Assembly (NCBI GenBank): GCA_024998625.1
Contig: JACOEL010000020.1
Span: 1-64,000, forward strand
Length of the DNA: 64,000 nt
From: Nitrospira sp.
GTDB taxonomy: Bacteria > Nitrospirota > Nitrospiria > Nitrospirales > Nitrospiraceae
Reading direction: 5' to 3'
The notes beneath the pieces are model-generated. The model saw nothing but the letters and a program-made list of their open reading frames with translations. It ran no database searches and was not told the DNA's origin. Position numbers and translations under genes: made by a program. Positions 36,112 through 45,531 of the stretch are shown here, piece after piece. Every line of letters starts with the position of its first letter. The stretch's first letter is position 1.

Positions 36112-36432
36112 TCAGTCTTCTTCTTCACCGCGCAGCCGAGCAATATGCTCTTTCTGGATTTTGATTTTGGTCGTGTCCGCGATCTGGAGCGTCACCGTGT
36201 CCTTCCCTAAATTGGTAATGGTCCCCCAGATTCCGGAGGCCGTGACTACCTTGTCGCCCTTCTTCAAGGTCTCCATCATTGTCTTCAACTGCTTCTGGCG
36301 TTTTTGCTGCGGCAGAATCAGCATGAAATAGAAAATGACGAAAATCAGGACGAACGGGACCAGCGAGAGGAGCCCCCCTCCTGCGCCTGTGTTCCCTGAT
36401 GCTCCCTGCGCCCATGCCACCGAATCCCACAT
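36112..36432 (-). CDS. yajC: preprotein translocase accessory protein YajC
   Basis: The 106-residue protein has one membrane helix (LVPFVLIFVIFYFMLILPQQ, then KRQKQ) and the YajC core KKGDKVVTASGIWGTITNLG. The position just upstream of secD is the usual one for yajC. An alternative frame further upstream is not needed. Confidence 0.92.
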   Translation of the reverse strand: MWDSVAWAQGASGNTGAGGGLLSLVPFVLIFVIFYFMLILPQQKRQKQLKTMMETLKKGDKVVTASGIWGTITNLGKDTVTLQIADTTKIKIQKEHIARLRGEEED

Positions 36433-36455
36433 AATGTCCCCCGCCTGTGCCGCCG

Positions 36456-37613
36456 TTAAGCACCGTTCGTATTCCGAATCTCCGATCGACCATCATCGGC
36501 CGGACGATCCACGACATACGTCCGATGAAACTCACGGCGAAACTCCTGAAAGGTTCCGCCTCGCACGGCGCTCCGGATCTCGTTCATCAACTTCGCGAAA
36601 AACCATAAGTTGTGAATCGTATTCAGCCGGGCGCCCAACATTTCTTTTACGCCGAACAAGTGGTGCAAGTACGCCCTGGTGTACCGCGTGCACACCGGAC
36701 ACCGGCAAGCCGGATCAATCGGCTGCTCATCACGCGCATACCGAGCCTGCTTAATCACCACACGCCCGAACGAAGTAAACAACCAGCCTGTGCGTCCATG
36801 ACGCGACGGCACGACGCAATCGAACATATCAATCCCGCGCGCCACCCCTTCAACCAAATCCTCGGGCATACCCACGCCCATCAAGTAACGAGGCTTGGCC
36901 GACGGCAACTCGGGCACCGTGACATCCAACATGCCATACATGTCGGCCTTGTCCTCGCCTACCGACAACCCACCGACGGCATATCCGTCAAACCCCACCG
37001 AGACCAAATCACGCGCCGACTCCACCCGCAAGCCGGCATCCAGACCGCCCTGAACGATCCCGAACAACGATTGATCCGTCCGCCGTCTGGCATTGATGCA
37101 CCGTCGCGCCCACAGCGACGTCCGCTTAGAGGCATCACGGACCTGATCCAGGGAGGACGGCAATGGCACGACATGATCGAACGCCATAATGATGTCCGCG
37201 CCTAAAGCTTCCTGAATTTCAATGGAGGTTTCCGGACTGATAAACCGAGACGACCCATCGATATGGGATTGGAACATCACTCCTTCATCGGAGATCTTGC
37301 AAAACTTTGCCAAACTGAAGACCTGGAACCCCCCACTATCGGTGAGAATAGCGCCGGGCCAGGCCGTAAACCCGTGCACCCCGCCCAACTCCTCCACTAC
37401 TTTGTGTCCGGGGCGAAGGTACAGATGATAGGCGTTATTCAAGATGAGGCCATACCCCATCTTGAGCAATTCCTCTCCATCGACACTGCGCACATTGCCC
37501 AGCGAGCCGACCGGCATAAACGCCGGTGTCGCGATCTCACTGCGGGCGGTGGTCAACACGCCGACGCGCGCGCGTCCGCCGGATTCTTCATGGGTGGTGC
37601 GGAAGGTTAACAT
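36456..37613 (-). CDS. tgt: queuine tRNA-ribosyltransferase
   Basis: The 385-residue enzyme swaps guanine-34 for a 7-deazaguanine in tRNAs with GUN anticodons. It shows TDSGGFQVFSLAKF (catalytic Asp), FDHVVPLPS, GLSVGEDKADMY, RYLMGVGMPEDLVEGV and the zinc site CRCPVCTRYTRAYLHHLF. Placement next to yajC-secD-secF is common in bacteria. It begins 13 bp after argS ends. Confidence 0.96.
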   Translation of the reverse strand: MLTFRTTHEESGGRARVGVLTTARSEIATPAFMPVGSLGNVRSVDGEELLKMGYGLILNNAYHLYLRPGHKVVEELGGVHGFTAWPGAILTDSGGFQVFSLAKFCKISDEGVMFQSHIDGSSRFISPETSIEIQEALGADIIMAFDHVVPLPSSLDQVRDASKRTSLWARRCINARRRTDQSLFGIVQGGLDAGLRVESARDLVSVGFDGYAVGGLSVGEDKADMYGMLDVTVPELPSAKPRYLMGVGMPEDLVEGVARGIDMFDCVVPSRHGRTGWLFTSFGRVVIKQARYARDEQPIDPACRCPVCTRYTRAYLHHLFGVKEMLGARLNTIHNLWFFAKLMNEIRSAVRGGTFQEFRREFHRTYVVDRPADDGRSEIRNTNGA

Positions 37614-37626
37614 GGGATAGGCAGTC

Positions 37627-39381
37627 CTACATCTGCTCGGGGGCTGACACGCTCAACACGTTCAACCCGTTTCGGACCACCTGCTGCACGGCCCACATGA
37701 GTGCCAGCCGGGCACCTGTCAGACCCGGCGTCATCACCTCAGTTGTCCGGCCTGAGGAGCCGGACTGCTCTGGGGATGAGGCGGCTGCTGCCTCGCTGTC
37801 TGGGGCCGGAGGTAAAATCCGGTGCTTGTTATAAAAGGGATGCACCATGCCGGCCAACTCACGAAGATAATAGGCCATTCGATGCGGCTCTAATTCCACG
37901 GCACTCGCCTGCAATACCACCGGGAACGCCGACAGTTTCCGAATGAGCGCGAGTTCATCCGGGTCTTCCAATATATTGAGATCGGCCTGACTCGGTAGGG
38001 GGCACGCAATGCCCCGCGAAGCCGCCACACGCCGGAGACTGGCAATTCGCGCATGCACATATTGCACGTAATAGACCGGGTTTTCTTGCGATTGCTGCTT
38101 GGCCAATTCCAAATCGAAGTCCAGATGCGTGCTGGAATCACGCATGAGAAAGAAAAACTTGGCGGCATCCGCCCCGACCTCGTCCATCACCTCGCGCAGC
38201 GTAATGAACTCTCCGGACCGCTTGGACATTTCGACCTTCTGGCCTCCACGAAGGAGATTCACCATCTGCACCAGCACGACCCTCAGTCGTTCCTTCGGGT
38301 GTCCGTAGGCCTGCACCACCGCCTGCATCCTCGGAATATACCCATGATGGTCGGCGCCCCACACATCGACCAGGAGATCAAAGCCCCGTCGCAGCTTATC
38401 TCGATGGTAGGCGATGTCGGAAGCCAGATAGGTATAGTCCCCCTCCTGCTTCCGAACAACGCGATCCTTTTCGTCACCGAACGCCGACGATCGAAACCAT
38501 TGCGCGCCCTCCTGATCGAACAAGAGGTCCCTGGCGCGCAGTTCATTCAGTACCTGTTCCACGGCGCCGGACGACAACAACGAAGCTTCACTGAACCAGG
38601 ACTCAAAGGCGATCCCGAACGTCTCCAGATCCTGACGGATGAGTGCCAGTAATTCCCGATACGCGAACTCCCTACTCCGCTGTTCCGCATCAGCGGCGGG
38701 AAGCGAGAGCAGCGCCGCGCCCTGTTCCGCCTTCACCTGCTCGGCGACCGTGCGAATGTACCCGCCATGGTATCCATCTTCAGGAAAGGACACCGTCTGC
38801 CCACAAGCCTCCCGGTACCGCGCCAGAACCGACAGTCCCAGCAACTTCATTTGCCGGCCGGCATCGTTAATGTAGTACTCACTGACGACATCATGTCCGG
38901 TAGCGCGTAAGAGACGGACCAGGGCTTGCCCCACAGCCGCGCCGCGGCCATGTCCGACATGCAACGGCCCGGTGGGATTGGCGCTGACATACTCCACGAG
39001 TACTCGCCGTCCCTGCCCCACTTGGCTGTGGCCATACCGCTCGCCCTGCGCTTCAATCTCGCGCAGAACATCCATCCAGAGCTCCCGCTTGACCGTCAGG
39101 TTCAGAAAGCCCGGTCGCGCGATTTCTGCACGACTGAACAAGGCGTCCCGCTGCTCGATGTGATCGACAATAATCTGGGCGATTTCAAGCGGAGGTCGGC
39201 GCTCCGATGCAGATAACGACATGGCGACGGTACACGACACATCACCCCACTCAGGCCGCTTCGGAGCTTCGAGGTTGACCATCGGCATCTGCTCAAGCTT
39301 GAGCATCCCGTGTTGCTGCGCCGATCGAAGTGCCTCGACCAACGCCTGACTGACCTTGTCTTGCACCACACCCTGAGTCAC
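37627..39381 (-). CDS. argS: arginyl-tRNA synthetase
   Basis: The 584-residue class I synthetase has the HIGH signature as HVGHGRGAAVGQAL in VSANPTGPLHVGHGRG, the KMSKS-like KVEMSKRSGEFITL, and the C-terminal DALR anticodon domain (YYVQYVHARIASLRRVA). The Ser/Ala-rich insert near 545 is slightly unusual. It probably starts the operon argS-tgt-yajC-secD-secF. Confidence 0.96.
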   Translation of the reverse strand: MTQGVVQDKVSQALVEALRSAQQHGMLKLEQMPMVNLEAPKRPEWGDVSCTVAMSLSASERRPPLEIAQIIVDHIEQRDALFSRAEIARPGFLNLTVKRELWMDVLREIEAQGERYGHSQVGQGRRVLVEYVSANPTGPLHVGHGRGAAVGQALVRLLRATGHDVVSEYYINDAGRQMKLLGLSVLARYREACGQTVSFPEDGYHGGYIRTVAEQVKAEQGAALLSLPAADAEQRSREFAYRELLALIRQDLETFGIAFESWFSEASLLSSGAVEQVLNELRARDLLFDQEGAQWFRSSAFGDEKDRVVRKQEGDYTYLASDIAYHRDKLRRGFDLLVDVWGADHHGYIPRMQAVVQAYGHPKERLRVVLVQMVNLLRGGQKVEMSKRSGEFITLREVMDEVGADAAKFFFLMRDSSTHLDFDLELAKQQSQENPVYYVQYVHARIASLRRVAASRGIACPLPSQADLNILEDPDELALIRKLSAFPVVLQASAVELEPHRMAYYLRELAGMVHPFYNKHRILPPAPDSEAAAASSPEQSGSSGRTTEVMTPGLTGARLALMWAVQQVVRNGLNVLSVSAPEQM

Positions 39382-39465
39382 AAAAACCCCTCTAAGTCTG
39401 CGTGGAAACAGCGAAAATCAAACTGGGAATCTAACACACCATGGCATGAGAGACAAGATCGTGAG

Positions 39466-40497
39466 TTAGGTGGCAGGAACGGTCCGTCGCTCTGCCAATA
39501 ATAGTCGGCAGGCTTCGATGATGCGCTCCGGAGCAATCTGAAGACACACGCGCTCATGACACTCTGTGACGGCACTCCAAGTCCGGCAGGTACAGAGTGC
39601 TCCCGATACAAGCGACACGACGCGACCAAGCGGAGCCCAGCGACGTGAATCAGTAGGACCAAAACAGGCAATCGTAGGAACCGACAAGGCAGCGGCAAGG
39701 TGCGTCACGCCAGAATCATGGCCCACATAGAGTTTCGCATGCGACAGTACCCCTGCCATTATGGGCAAATCCAGCCCACGGATGACCGGCACGTCAATCT
39801 TGATCGTCGCGAGGACGCGCTCCACAGCCTCACGATCGGCTGGGCCTTCCAACAACAAGGGAGCCATGTCGGCCTGGAACAACCACTCGATCACAGGCAC
39901 GAGAATCTGTGCATCTAAACGCTTATGGCGACTCCCGCTCCCGGGATGAATCACCACCGTGTAGCGATTCTCTTGAATGAGTCCCTGAACAATGAGCCTG
40001 CCACGTTCACGAATAATTGGTGAGAGAACGAGTGGAGTGTCGGCTATCTGATGAGTGTCGCTGGCCTGGATGGCCTCAAGATACCGCGACGCCTGGTGTT
40101 CGGCACACAGGTCGGTAGATAAAGCAGGCTTCAGGTAAATCGAGCGCACTCCTACGGCGCGCAGTGTAGCCGAGAGGCCCCCTTCTGTGTCCGGAAGCCA
40201 CCCGACTGCGATATCGCACTTGCTCAACCAGGCCCTAAAGCCTAAACAAAGGCTGTCCGGCCCAGCCCACAGTTCACTCAAATACGACGATTCAAGAGGA
40301 AAAACTCGATCAACTTCCCCAGCTCCACACAAGAGCGCTCCGACGGACTGCCCGGCCAAAAACGCAATCTCATGGTGTGGAAACTGGCATCGGACTGCGA
40401 ACAAAGCAGGGCGGGATAAGAGCACATCACCTAAAGCGCCGGGGTGAATGATTAGCACTCCGCGCTTGTCGCCACCCTGCAGTACCTTGCTCGTCAC
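39466..40497 (-). CDS. glycosyltransferase family 9 (heptosyltransferase-like)
   Basis: The 343-residue protein has the two Rossmann halves of GT-B enzymes: VLIIHPGALGDVLLSRPALF at the N-terminus and HPGSGSRHKRL with YVGHDSGVTHLAAALSVPTI in the second half. These are the marks of ADP-heptose:LPS heptosyltransferases. It overlaps mobA by four bases (ATGA). An LPS core role is the likely one, and the acceptor is unknown. Confidence 0.85.
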   Translation of the reverse strand: MTSKVLQGGDKRGVLIIHPGALGDVLLSRPALFAVRCQFPHHEIAFLAGQSVGALLCGAGEVDRVFPLESSYLSELWAGPDSLCLGFRAWLSKCDIAVGWLPDTEGGLSATLRAVGVRSIYLKPALSTDLCAEHQASRYLEAIQASDTHQIADTPLVLSPIIRERGRLIVQGLIQENRYTVVIHPGSGSRHKRLDAQILVPVIEWLFQADMAPLLLEGPADREAVERVLATIKIDVPVIRGLDLPIMAGVLSHAKLYVGHDSGVTHLAAALSVPTIACFGPTDSRRWAPLGRVVSLVSGALCTCRTWSAVTECHERVCLQIAPERIIEACRLLLAERRTVPAT

Positions 40498-41114
40498 GAT
40501 TTATCGGATATCGCTGCGTCGGCGAGAGTCAAATCGTCGGGCGTATTAATATTCTCAAATGAACGAAGACCAACACCAAGAGAGGACAGGTCATTCGCTC
40601 CCACTACCGCAACTCGCAATGCTTCACTTCGATACAGTGTCTGGATCTTCAAATTTTGGCGTTCAGCCATCGCCTTGAGAAATTCGGTACACCGCTTGGA
40701 ATATACTGCGTGCATGGGGTGGAACTGTCCCTGGAGTTCCGCGACAACGACATCGGCCATTTCATCAAAGGAGACCATGTAACGAATCACGTCGGGATGA
40801 AGAAACGGCATGTCACAGGCCACGGCAAATATCCTCGGCTGCGCGGCCGCCAATAGCCCAGTATACAGACCCCCTAAACTACCTGCGTTGGGGATAACAT
40901 CATAGACAACTCGACAGTCACGAACCTCCAGTGATTCGATTGGTTCAGCTAAGACCACCACGGTCTCCACGAAAGTATCCATTAAGAGCGAGAGGGTCCG
41001 GTCAAAGACACTCTTCCCCTTCACCTTCAGAAAACGCTTGTCGCGCCCCATGCGTCGGCTCTTTCCACCGGCAATGAGGACTCCTGTGACATTCACTAGG
41101 CTGCGCTCACTCAT
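40494..41114 (-). CDS. mobA: molybdenum cofactor guanylyltransferase MobA
   Basis: The 206-residue nucleotidyltransferase has the N-terminal GVLIAGGKSRRMGRDKRFLK signature (GTP loop) and the ACDMPFLHP metal site. MobA links GMP to molybdopterin to make the bis-MGD cofactor of DMSO-reductase-type enzymes such as nitrite oxidoreductase. It lies between the oxidase operon terminator and the glycosyltransferase, to which it is translationally coupled. Confidence 0.92.
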   Translation of the reverse strand: MSERSLVNVTGVLIAGGKSRRMGRDKRFLKVKGKSVFDRTLSLLMDTFVETVVVLAEPIESLEVRDCRVVYDVIPNAGSLGGLYTGLLAAAQPRIFAVACDMPFLHPDVIRYMVSFDEMADVVVAELQGQFHPMHAVYSKRCTEFLKAMAERQNLKIQTLYRSEALRVAVVGANDLSSLGVGLRSFENINTPDDLTLADAAISDKS

Positions 41115-41151
41115 CCCAATGCAATCCCCGAATCATAGTCACATAAAAAAA

Positions 41152-41177
41152 GAGGGGGTGAGTTTCCCCACCCCCTC
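41152..41177 (-). terminator. rho-independent terminator of oxidase operon I
   Basis: A 9-bp GC-rich stem (41152-41160 with 41169-41177) is followed on the minus strand by a run of seven T. It lies 30 bp after the stop of the diheme/heme b protein. Confidence 0.88.
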
Positions 41178-41206
41178 GCAAGACTACCTCTAGATCGAGT
41201 ATCGAC

Positions 41207-42991
41207 TTAGAGGACCTTACCCTTCTTCTTGTTGGCTCGGCGGGTCAACATCCACCCTTCCAAAAACACCACGCCAACTGCAATAACCGCTGGGTAAATG
41301 TACACTTCCTGCGGAATCGGAGGCTGCAAGATCGTATAGTAGAAGGCCGAAACGGCCATCTTCCGTCCCGCATCTCCGTTGTGTCCATCCCAGGCAAAGA
41401 AGACCATCGGAATGTACTTACCGATATCGAACCTGGTGTATTCATCATAATCATCCTTGTCGCCCTTAAGCGGACGGGAGATCATGACAGTCCACTGGCC
41501 GTTTTTCCACTCTGACTTCAACAATTTAACTTTTTCTTCGAAGTCATCACGTTCTTCAAAGTCCTGATCCCAACCAGTTCCCTTAAAGGACCGGAGAGAA
41601 CCATCCGCCTCCCACTTCAGAATGTCAGCGTTGAACTTCGCATCTCCCCACAAATATCGTGGCTTGAATGGAGCAGGAATCTCCTGCCACTTGATGGGGA
41701 ACTGGAATGCAACACCATCGTTATAGACGGCATAGTTGTTCTGAGCAGCAGCAATTGACCCTTCTTCTCCGGTCTTAGGCGCTTGCTCCTTCACACCAAA
41801 GTTCTCAACATTGACTTGAGTAGGCGCCCAAGGAAGTTTCCCCTCTGCGACACTCTTCGTCCGATCATCCCACTGGATGAGGTAAACAACATTCTTGTCG
41901 TTGTACAGCGACTTCACCCAAATGTCATCGATACGATTGACGAAGTTACGAGGCTTGTGGGTGATTTGCCCCCCCATGGCCACATAACGACGGCCCTGCT
42001 TCTTCCACATCTCATTCTCGGGGTCGTTCGAAATTTCACCCTCGACCGGAGCAGAAGGAATCACGAAGTTGATCTTCGGCTTGTCGGTCAGAGGATCGAT
42101 GCCGAGGGGCTTGCCCTCCTCATCGCGCTCGCATAACGAATTAACGAAGTTCGCAATGTTCCAGCGATCTTCGACTGACGTACTATCCGCAAAGGATGGC
42201 ATTGGCGTCCCGTTTACACCCGTGGAAAACGTACGGAAAATATTCCGTACATTGTAGGGATCTTGTCGGCTTCCGCGGAAATTCCAACACTTGTGCCAGT
42301 TGGCCGGCTGAATCGAAAAGCCCCAGTCATCTTTCAGATTGAAAGCGTTACCGTCCCCACGCCCCTCAACACCGTGGCACTCGATACACTTCTTGTCCAC
42401 AATCAACTGGGCGCCCTTCTTGATACTATCCTCGGTCGCCTCAGCAGGCTTAATAGTTCCAAGTTGAAGAATCGTCTGTGTCTCAGACTGCTTGTCTGTA
42501 AACTTTCTGTCCTTGACCAACTGCGTCGTGACAAAGGACAGAACTTGGATTCGTTGTTCCTCGGTCAAGATACCTTCCCACGGCGGCATCGCTGATCCAG
42601 GAAGACCGTGCGTGACCGTGTCAAACAAGTCATTCTTGCCTGAATCAGGAGTCTTTTCATTGTAATTAAACAGTGGCAACTCTCCACTCGCCGTATGGCG
42701 AATTTTGAAGGTACCCTGGTTGAAGTTGCGCGGCCGTGGCCACAAACGATCGGCACCTGGCCCGTCACCTGCACCGTCCACACCATGACACCAGACACAC
42801 TTGGTGAAATAGACTCGCTTACCTGCTTCGATCATCTCGGCTGGAGGAGCAGGCGCCAGCTCCCCCTTGGCAAAGCCTTCCGGAAGATCTCCAGCATGAC
42901 CCAATCCCACCGTACTTGCGGAGAGGATAAGGGCACCCAAGGCTGCTCCGATAATCGGGGTCGCCTTTACGTTCATACGAAGTTTGCTCAT
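41207..42991 (-). CDS. diheme cytochrome c fused to EB_dh heme b domain, membrane-anchored
   Basis: The 594-residue protein has a signal peptide, two c-type heme sites (CVWCH at 65-69, CIECH at 202-206), an EB_dh-type domain at about 330-555, and a C-terminal helix (VYIYPAVIAVGVVFLEGWML) followed by RRANKKKGK. The EB_dh part keeps WDDRTKS, the WTVMISRPL strand and the Lys near its end, but where the paralogues have FFCMG or FQCMG it reads YLWGD. The Met heme ligand therefore appears to be absent. It is the last gene of oxidase operon I and is probably the electron entry to the oxidase. Confidence 0.82.
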   Translation of the reverse strand: MSKLRMNVKATPIIGAALGALILSASTVGLGHAGDLPEGFAKGELAPAPPAEMIEAGKRVYFTKCVWCHGVDGAGDGPGADRLWPRPRNFNQGTFKIRHTASGELPLFNYNEKTPDSGKNDLFDTVTHGLPGSAMPPWEGILTEEQRIQVLSFVTTQLVKDRKFTDKQSETQTILQLGTIKPAEATEDSIKKGAQLIVDKKCIECHGVEGRGDGNAFNLKDDWGFSIQPANWHKCWNFRGSRQDPYNVRNIFRTFSTGVNGTPMPSFADSTSVEDRWNIANFVNSLCERDEEGKPLGIDPLTDKPKINFVIPSAPVEGEISNDPENEMWKKQGRRYVAMGGQITHKPRNFVNRIDDIWVKSLYNDKNVVYLIQWDDRTKSVAEGKLPWAPTQVNVENFGVKEQAPKTGEEGSIAAAQNNYAVYNDGVAFQFPIKWQEIPAPFKPRYLWGDAKFNADILKWEADGSLRSFKGTGWDQDFEERDDFEEKVKLLKSEWKNGQWTVMISRPLKGDKDDYDEYTRFDIGKYIPMVFFAWDGHNGDAGRKMAVSAFYYTILQPPIPQEVYIYPAVIAVGVVFLEGWMLTRRANKKKGKVL

Positions 42992-43038
42992 TGTTAACCT
43001 CACCACCTGTTCTCCCAGGTTGTTTGTAAGATTCAGGA

Positions 43039-44076
43039 TTAGTCCCATGTCCGAGGATAGTATCCCGTGTGCCAGTATTCGAACAGGATCACCTTCCAAA
43101 TTTCATCCGTGGTCAGGTGCTGTTCCCATGGTGGCATAACAGAGGCCCAAGGGAATCCTTCGTTCGGCAAACCAATTCCGCCCTTAGCCACCCGCCAAAA
43201 AATGAAGGTTTCCTGCAACTGCGCAATCGTTCCCGGATCTGTGAAGTTCGCAGGAATCGGGTTGAAGGCAAAGGCATGGAGACCGCGACCGTTAAGATTG
43301 TCACCATGGCAGAAGTGACAGTTCTGGAAGAAAATTTCTCCTCCTTCGCGGACATACTTCAGGTACCCCTCAGCCTTTTCATCCCATGGGTTAGCATTGG
43401 GGGCCATCAGTCTTCCCATGCCCTGCTCGACGATCAGCTTATTGCTGTATGCTTGATCGTACTTACCCTCAAGATTGACCCTGTATGGATTCTGGGAAGT
43501 TTGCAAGGTGTAGGTCTTGCCATGCACCTTCGTGCTGGCAGGCGGTGCTGGATGCACCGTACGCAACTCAATCGGCTCATCCACACTTGGCTTCATGGTC
43601 AAGAATGAGAAACCGCCAATGAGCAATGGCAGCAGAATCAAGTACATCGTGCGTAGCGCTTTGTGGAAGCCGGTGTTGGCATCCAAGACATTGAGAATCG
43701 GCTGACGAAATTTCTTCCAATCCTCTTCATTGGCTGAGACCCACATGAAAACGGCTACAAACGACACGGTTCCGTACATGGCACGAACGCTGAATGGGAT
43801 CGGCGGATAGATACGGAACTTCAGATAGGTTTGGATAAAGACCCAAAACAACACACCCTGCCAGAACCGAGGGAATGCAATTCCCATGGAATTGGCCAGA
43901 TAACTCAGGCCGGTGAAACCAGCCACGAAGACGGCTAGCTCACTCAGTACCTGCATGGGCATGTAGCCCTCAACGAGCCTGACGGTGTTCGAGGGAATCA
44001 CTCCGAAGATCATTCCGATCAACATGAGCAGTCCCAGGACGCCGATCAATGCCCCGACTGACATTAATGCTTTCAT
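43039..44076 (-). CDS. membrane-bound monoheme cytochrome c
   Basis: The 345-residue protein has about five N-terminal membrane helices in residues 1-165, then a periplasmic cytochrome c domain with CHFCH at 253-257 and a distal Met in SVMPPWEQHL. MPPWE also occurs in the first heme domain of its neighbour. It sits between the two other cytochrome genes of oxidase operon I, with gaps of 47-48 bp. The role is as an electron carrier of the oxidase complex; no name is recognised. Confidence 0.8.
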   Translation of the reverse strand: MKALMSVGALIGVLGLLMLIGMIFGVIPSNTVRLVEGYMPMQVLSELAVFVAGFTGLSYLANSMGIAFPRFWQGVLFWVFIQTYLKFRIYPPIPFSVRAMYGTVSFVAVFMWVSANEEDWKKFRQPILNVLDANTGFHKALRTMYLILLPLLIGGFSFLTMKPSVDEPIELRTVHPAPPASTKVHGKTYTLQTSQNPYRVNLEGKYDQAYSNKLIVEQGMGRLMAPNANPWDEKAEGYLKYVREGGEIFFQNCHFCHGDNLNGRGLHAFAFNPIPANFTDPGTIAQLQETFIFWRVAKGGIGLPNEGFPWASVMPPWEQHLTTDEIWKVILFEYWHTGYYPRTWD

Positions 44077-44124
44077 GTCCTCATCTCCCTTTCTTCCGCA
44101 ATAGCAACCAGATACCTATCGCAA

Positions 44125-45444
44125 CTAGGAGGCCTTGGGTGGCTCTTTCCCCTCCTGCACCTGCGAGAGGTAATCTACAAGTTTCTTGAGCGCGCCAGCG
44201 CTGAGCTTCTGACCGAACACCTTAGGCATGGTGTTATCGGGGAATCCTTTCACAACATACGCACTAGGCTCGACAATGGACTCCATAATGTAGTCAGGAA
44301 CGCTCTTCGCCTTCCCTTTGTAATCCTTGTCTTTAATGCGTAATGGAGCATTCGTTCCCTCGACCAACTTCGGACCAATCGTGCCGGTCGCTCCGGCGAT
44401 TCCAGGAATCGTATGGCACGCGACGCATTGTCCTTTTGCAAAAATCTGATCGACTGGCTCGGTTCCGTCCGCCATCAGCGCTGATGCACCACCACCGGCA
44501 GCCTTGTCACCCTCTGTGGGTGGTTTCGGACGGTCGGATTCTGGAATAAACTTCTCATACGACTTCACAATTTCGTCGAAGCTCGGAGCGTCTCTTCCCT
44601 CACGCACATAAAGCCAGGTGTCGACCGCCGCTAACTCGGGCAACGACAAGGAAATCGGTGGCTTATGAATAGAAGGCATCGGGCTGACCTTGTCATTGGT
44701 ACCCTTCACACCGTAACCAGCCACCACGAAACAGCTCGGGCATGCATGGGACTCAGCAATGTATTCCTGAGCATTCTCGGCCGTTCCTGACCCAGGAAAT
44801 GCTTCCTTTTGATCGGAATCGCGAGCAGCAGCGTTACCCTTATGATAGCGAGGATCTTCAATCTGGGTTCCTGCACGCTCTGGGAGTCCATCTAAGTTTG
44901 GTGCGCGCTCGCCCAACATACCCTTGTGGAAAGCATGGCAGAGCGGACACTGACCCTTGCCGATGGCTCCCTGAACCTTATTCTGACCGACGCCGCCAAA
45001 AATGATCTTCTCACCTTCGTCAGCCAACTCTGTTTGGGGCATGTTGCTGAAATCTTTCTTCTCCTCGATCGGCGGAAATCCACCTTCTACCTGAGGCAAC
45101 CAATTACCATACCCAGAGAGGGCCGCAGCGATAAAAAACATGAATCCGCCGATTTTTAGCAAGGCGCTGATATTTGTAAAGTACAGCGCCATCATGAATG
45201 TCATTGAGGTAATCAAAACCAACGAAACCGGCAAAAGCCTCGACTCTTCAAAGAAATTCATCTTGTAGTTGGCGATAGCCATGAAAAGAAGGATAGCGCC
45301 GATAATGCCGATGAATGTCTTAAACACCGCCCGTTTGTTTGCAACAGGATCTGAAATAGAGGCCTTAAAATAAAACATTAGGCCCACCAGGATCCCTAAT
45401 GCAGGCCAGCCCATCCCTAAGGCCGCTTTAATGAGTTCAATCAC
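44125..45444 (-). CDS. membrane-anchored cytochrome c with two heme sites and one degenerate site
   Basis: The 439-residue protein has four N-terminal helices and a periplasmic part with c-heme sites CPLCH (166-170) and CVACH (340-344). Between them is CPSCF (235-239), a heme site whose His is replaced by Phe. The last domain ends with the Met ligand region GFPDNTMPKVFG. It follows the oxidase subunit gene by 87 bp. Whether the CPSC pair binds something else, such as copper, is unknown. Confidence 0.8.
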   Translation of the reverse strand: MIELIKAALGMGWPALGILVGLMFYFKASISDPVANKRAVFKTFIGIIGAILLFMAIANYKMNFFEESRLLPVSLVLITSMTFMMALYFTNISALLKIGGFMFFIAAALSGYGNWLPQVEGGFPPIEEKKDFSNMPQTELADEGEKIIFGGVGQNKVQGAIGKGQCPLCHAFHKGMLGERAPNLDGLPERAGTQIEDPRYHKGNAAARDSDQKEAFPGSGTAENAQEYIAESHACPSCFVVAGYGVKGTNDKVSPMPSIHKPPISLSLPELAAVDTWLYVREGRDAPSFDEIVKSYEKFIPESDRPKPPTEGDKAAGGGASALMADGTEPVDQIFAKGQCVACHTIPGIAGATGTIGPKLVEGTNAPLRIKDKDYKGKAKSVPDYIMESIVEPSAYVVKGFPDNTMPKVFGQKLSAGALKKLVDYLSQVQEGKEPPKAS

Positions 45445-45531
45445 AGCTCAAACCTCCTGCAGGAGGGGAAGGATCCGGCTGCGTGAGCAGCATAGACACC
45501 TTCCCCCATTGATTCATTTCTTGCGTTTTGA

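Noticed and set aside
39382-39465. tRNA gene between argS and the glycosyltransferase
   Set aside because: The 84-bp gap was read on both strands; no cloverleaf pairing or CCA-type acceptor stem is seen.
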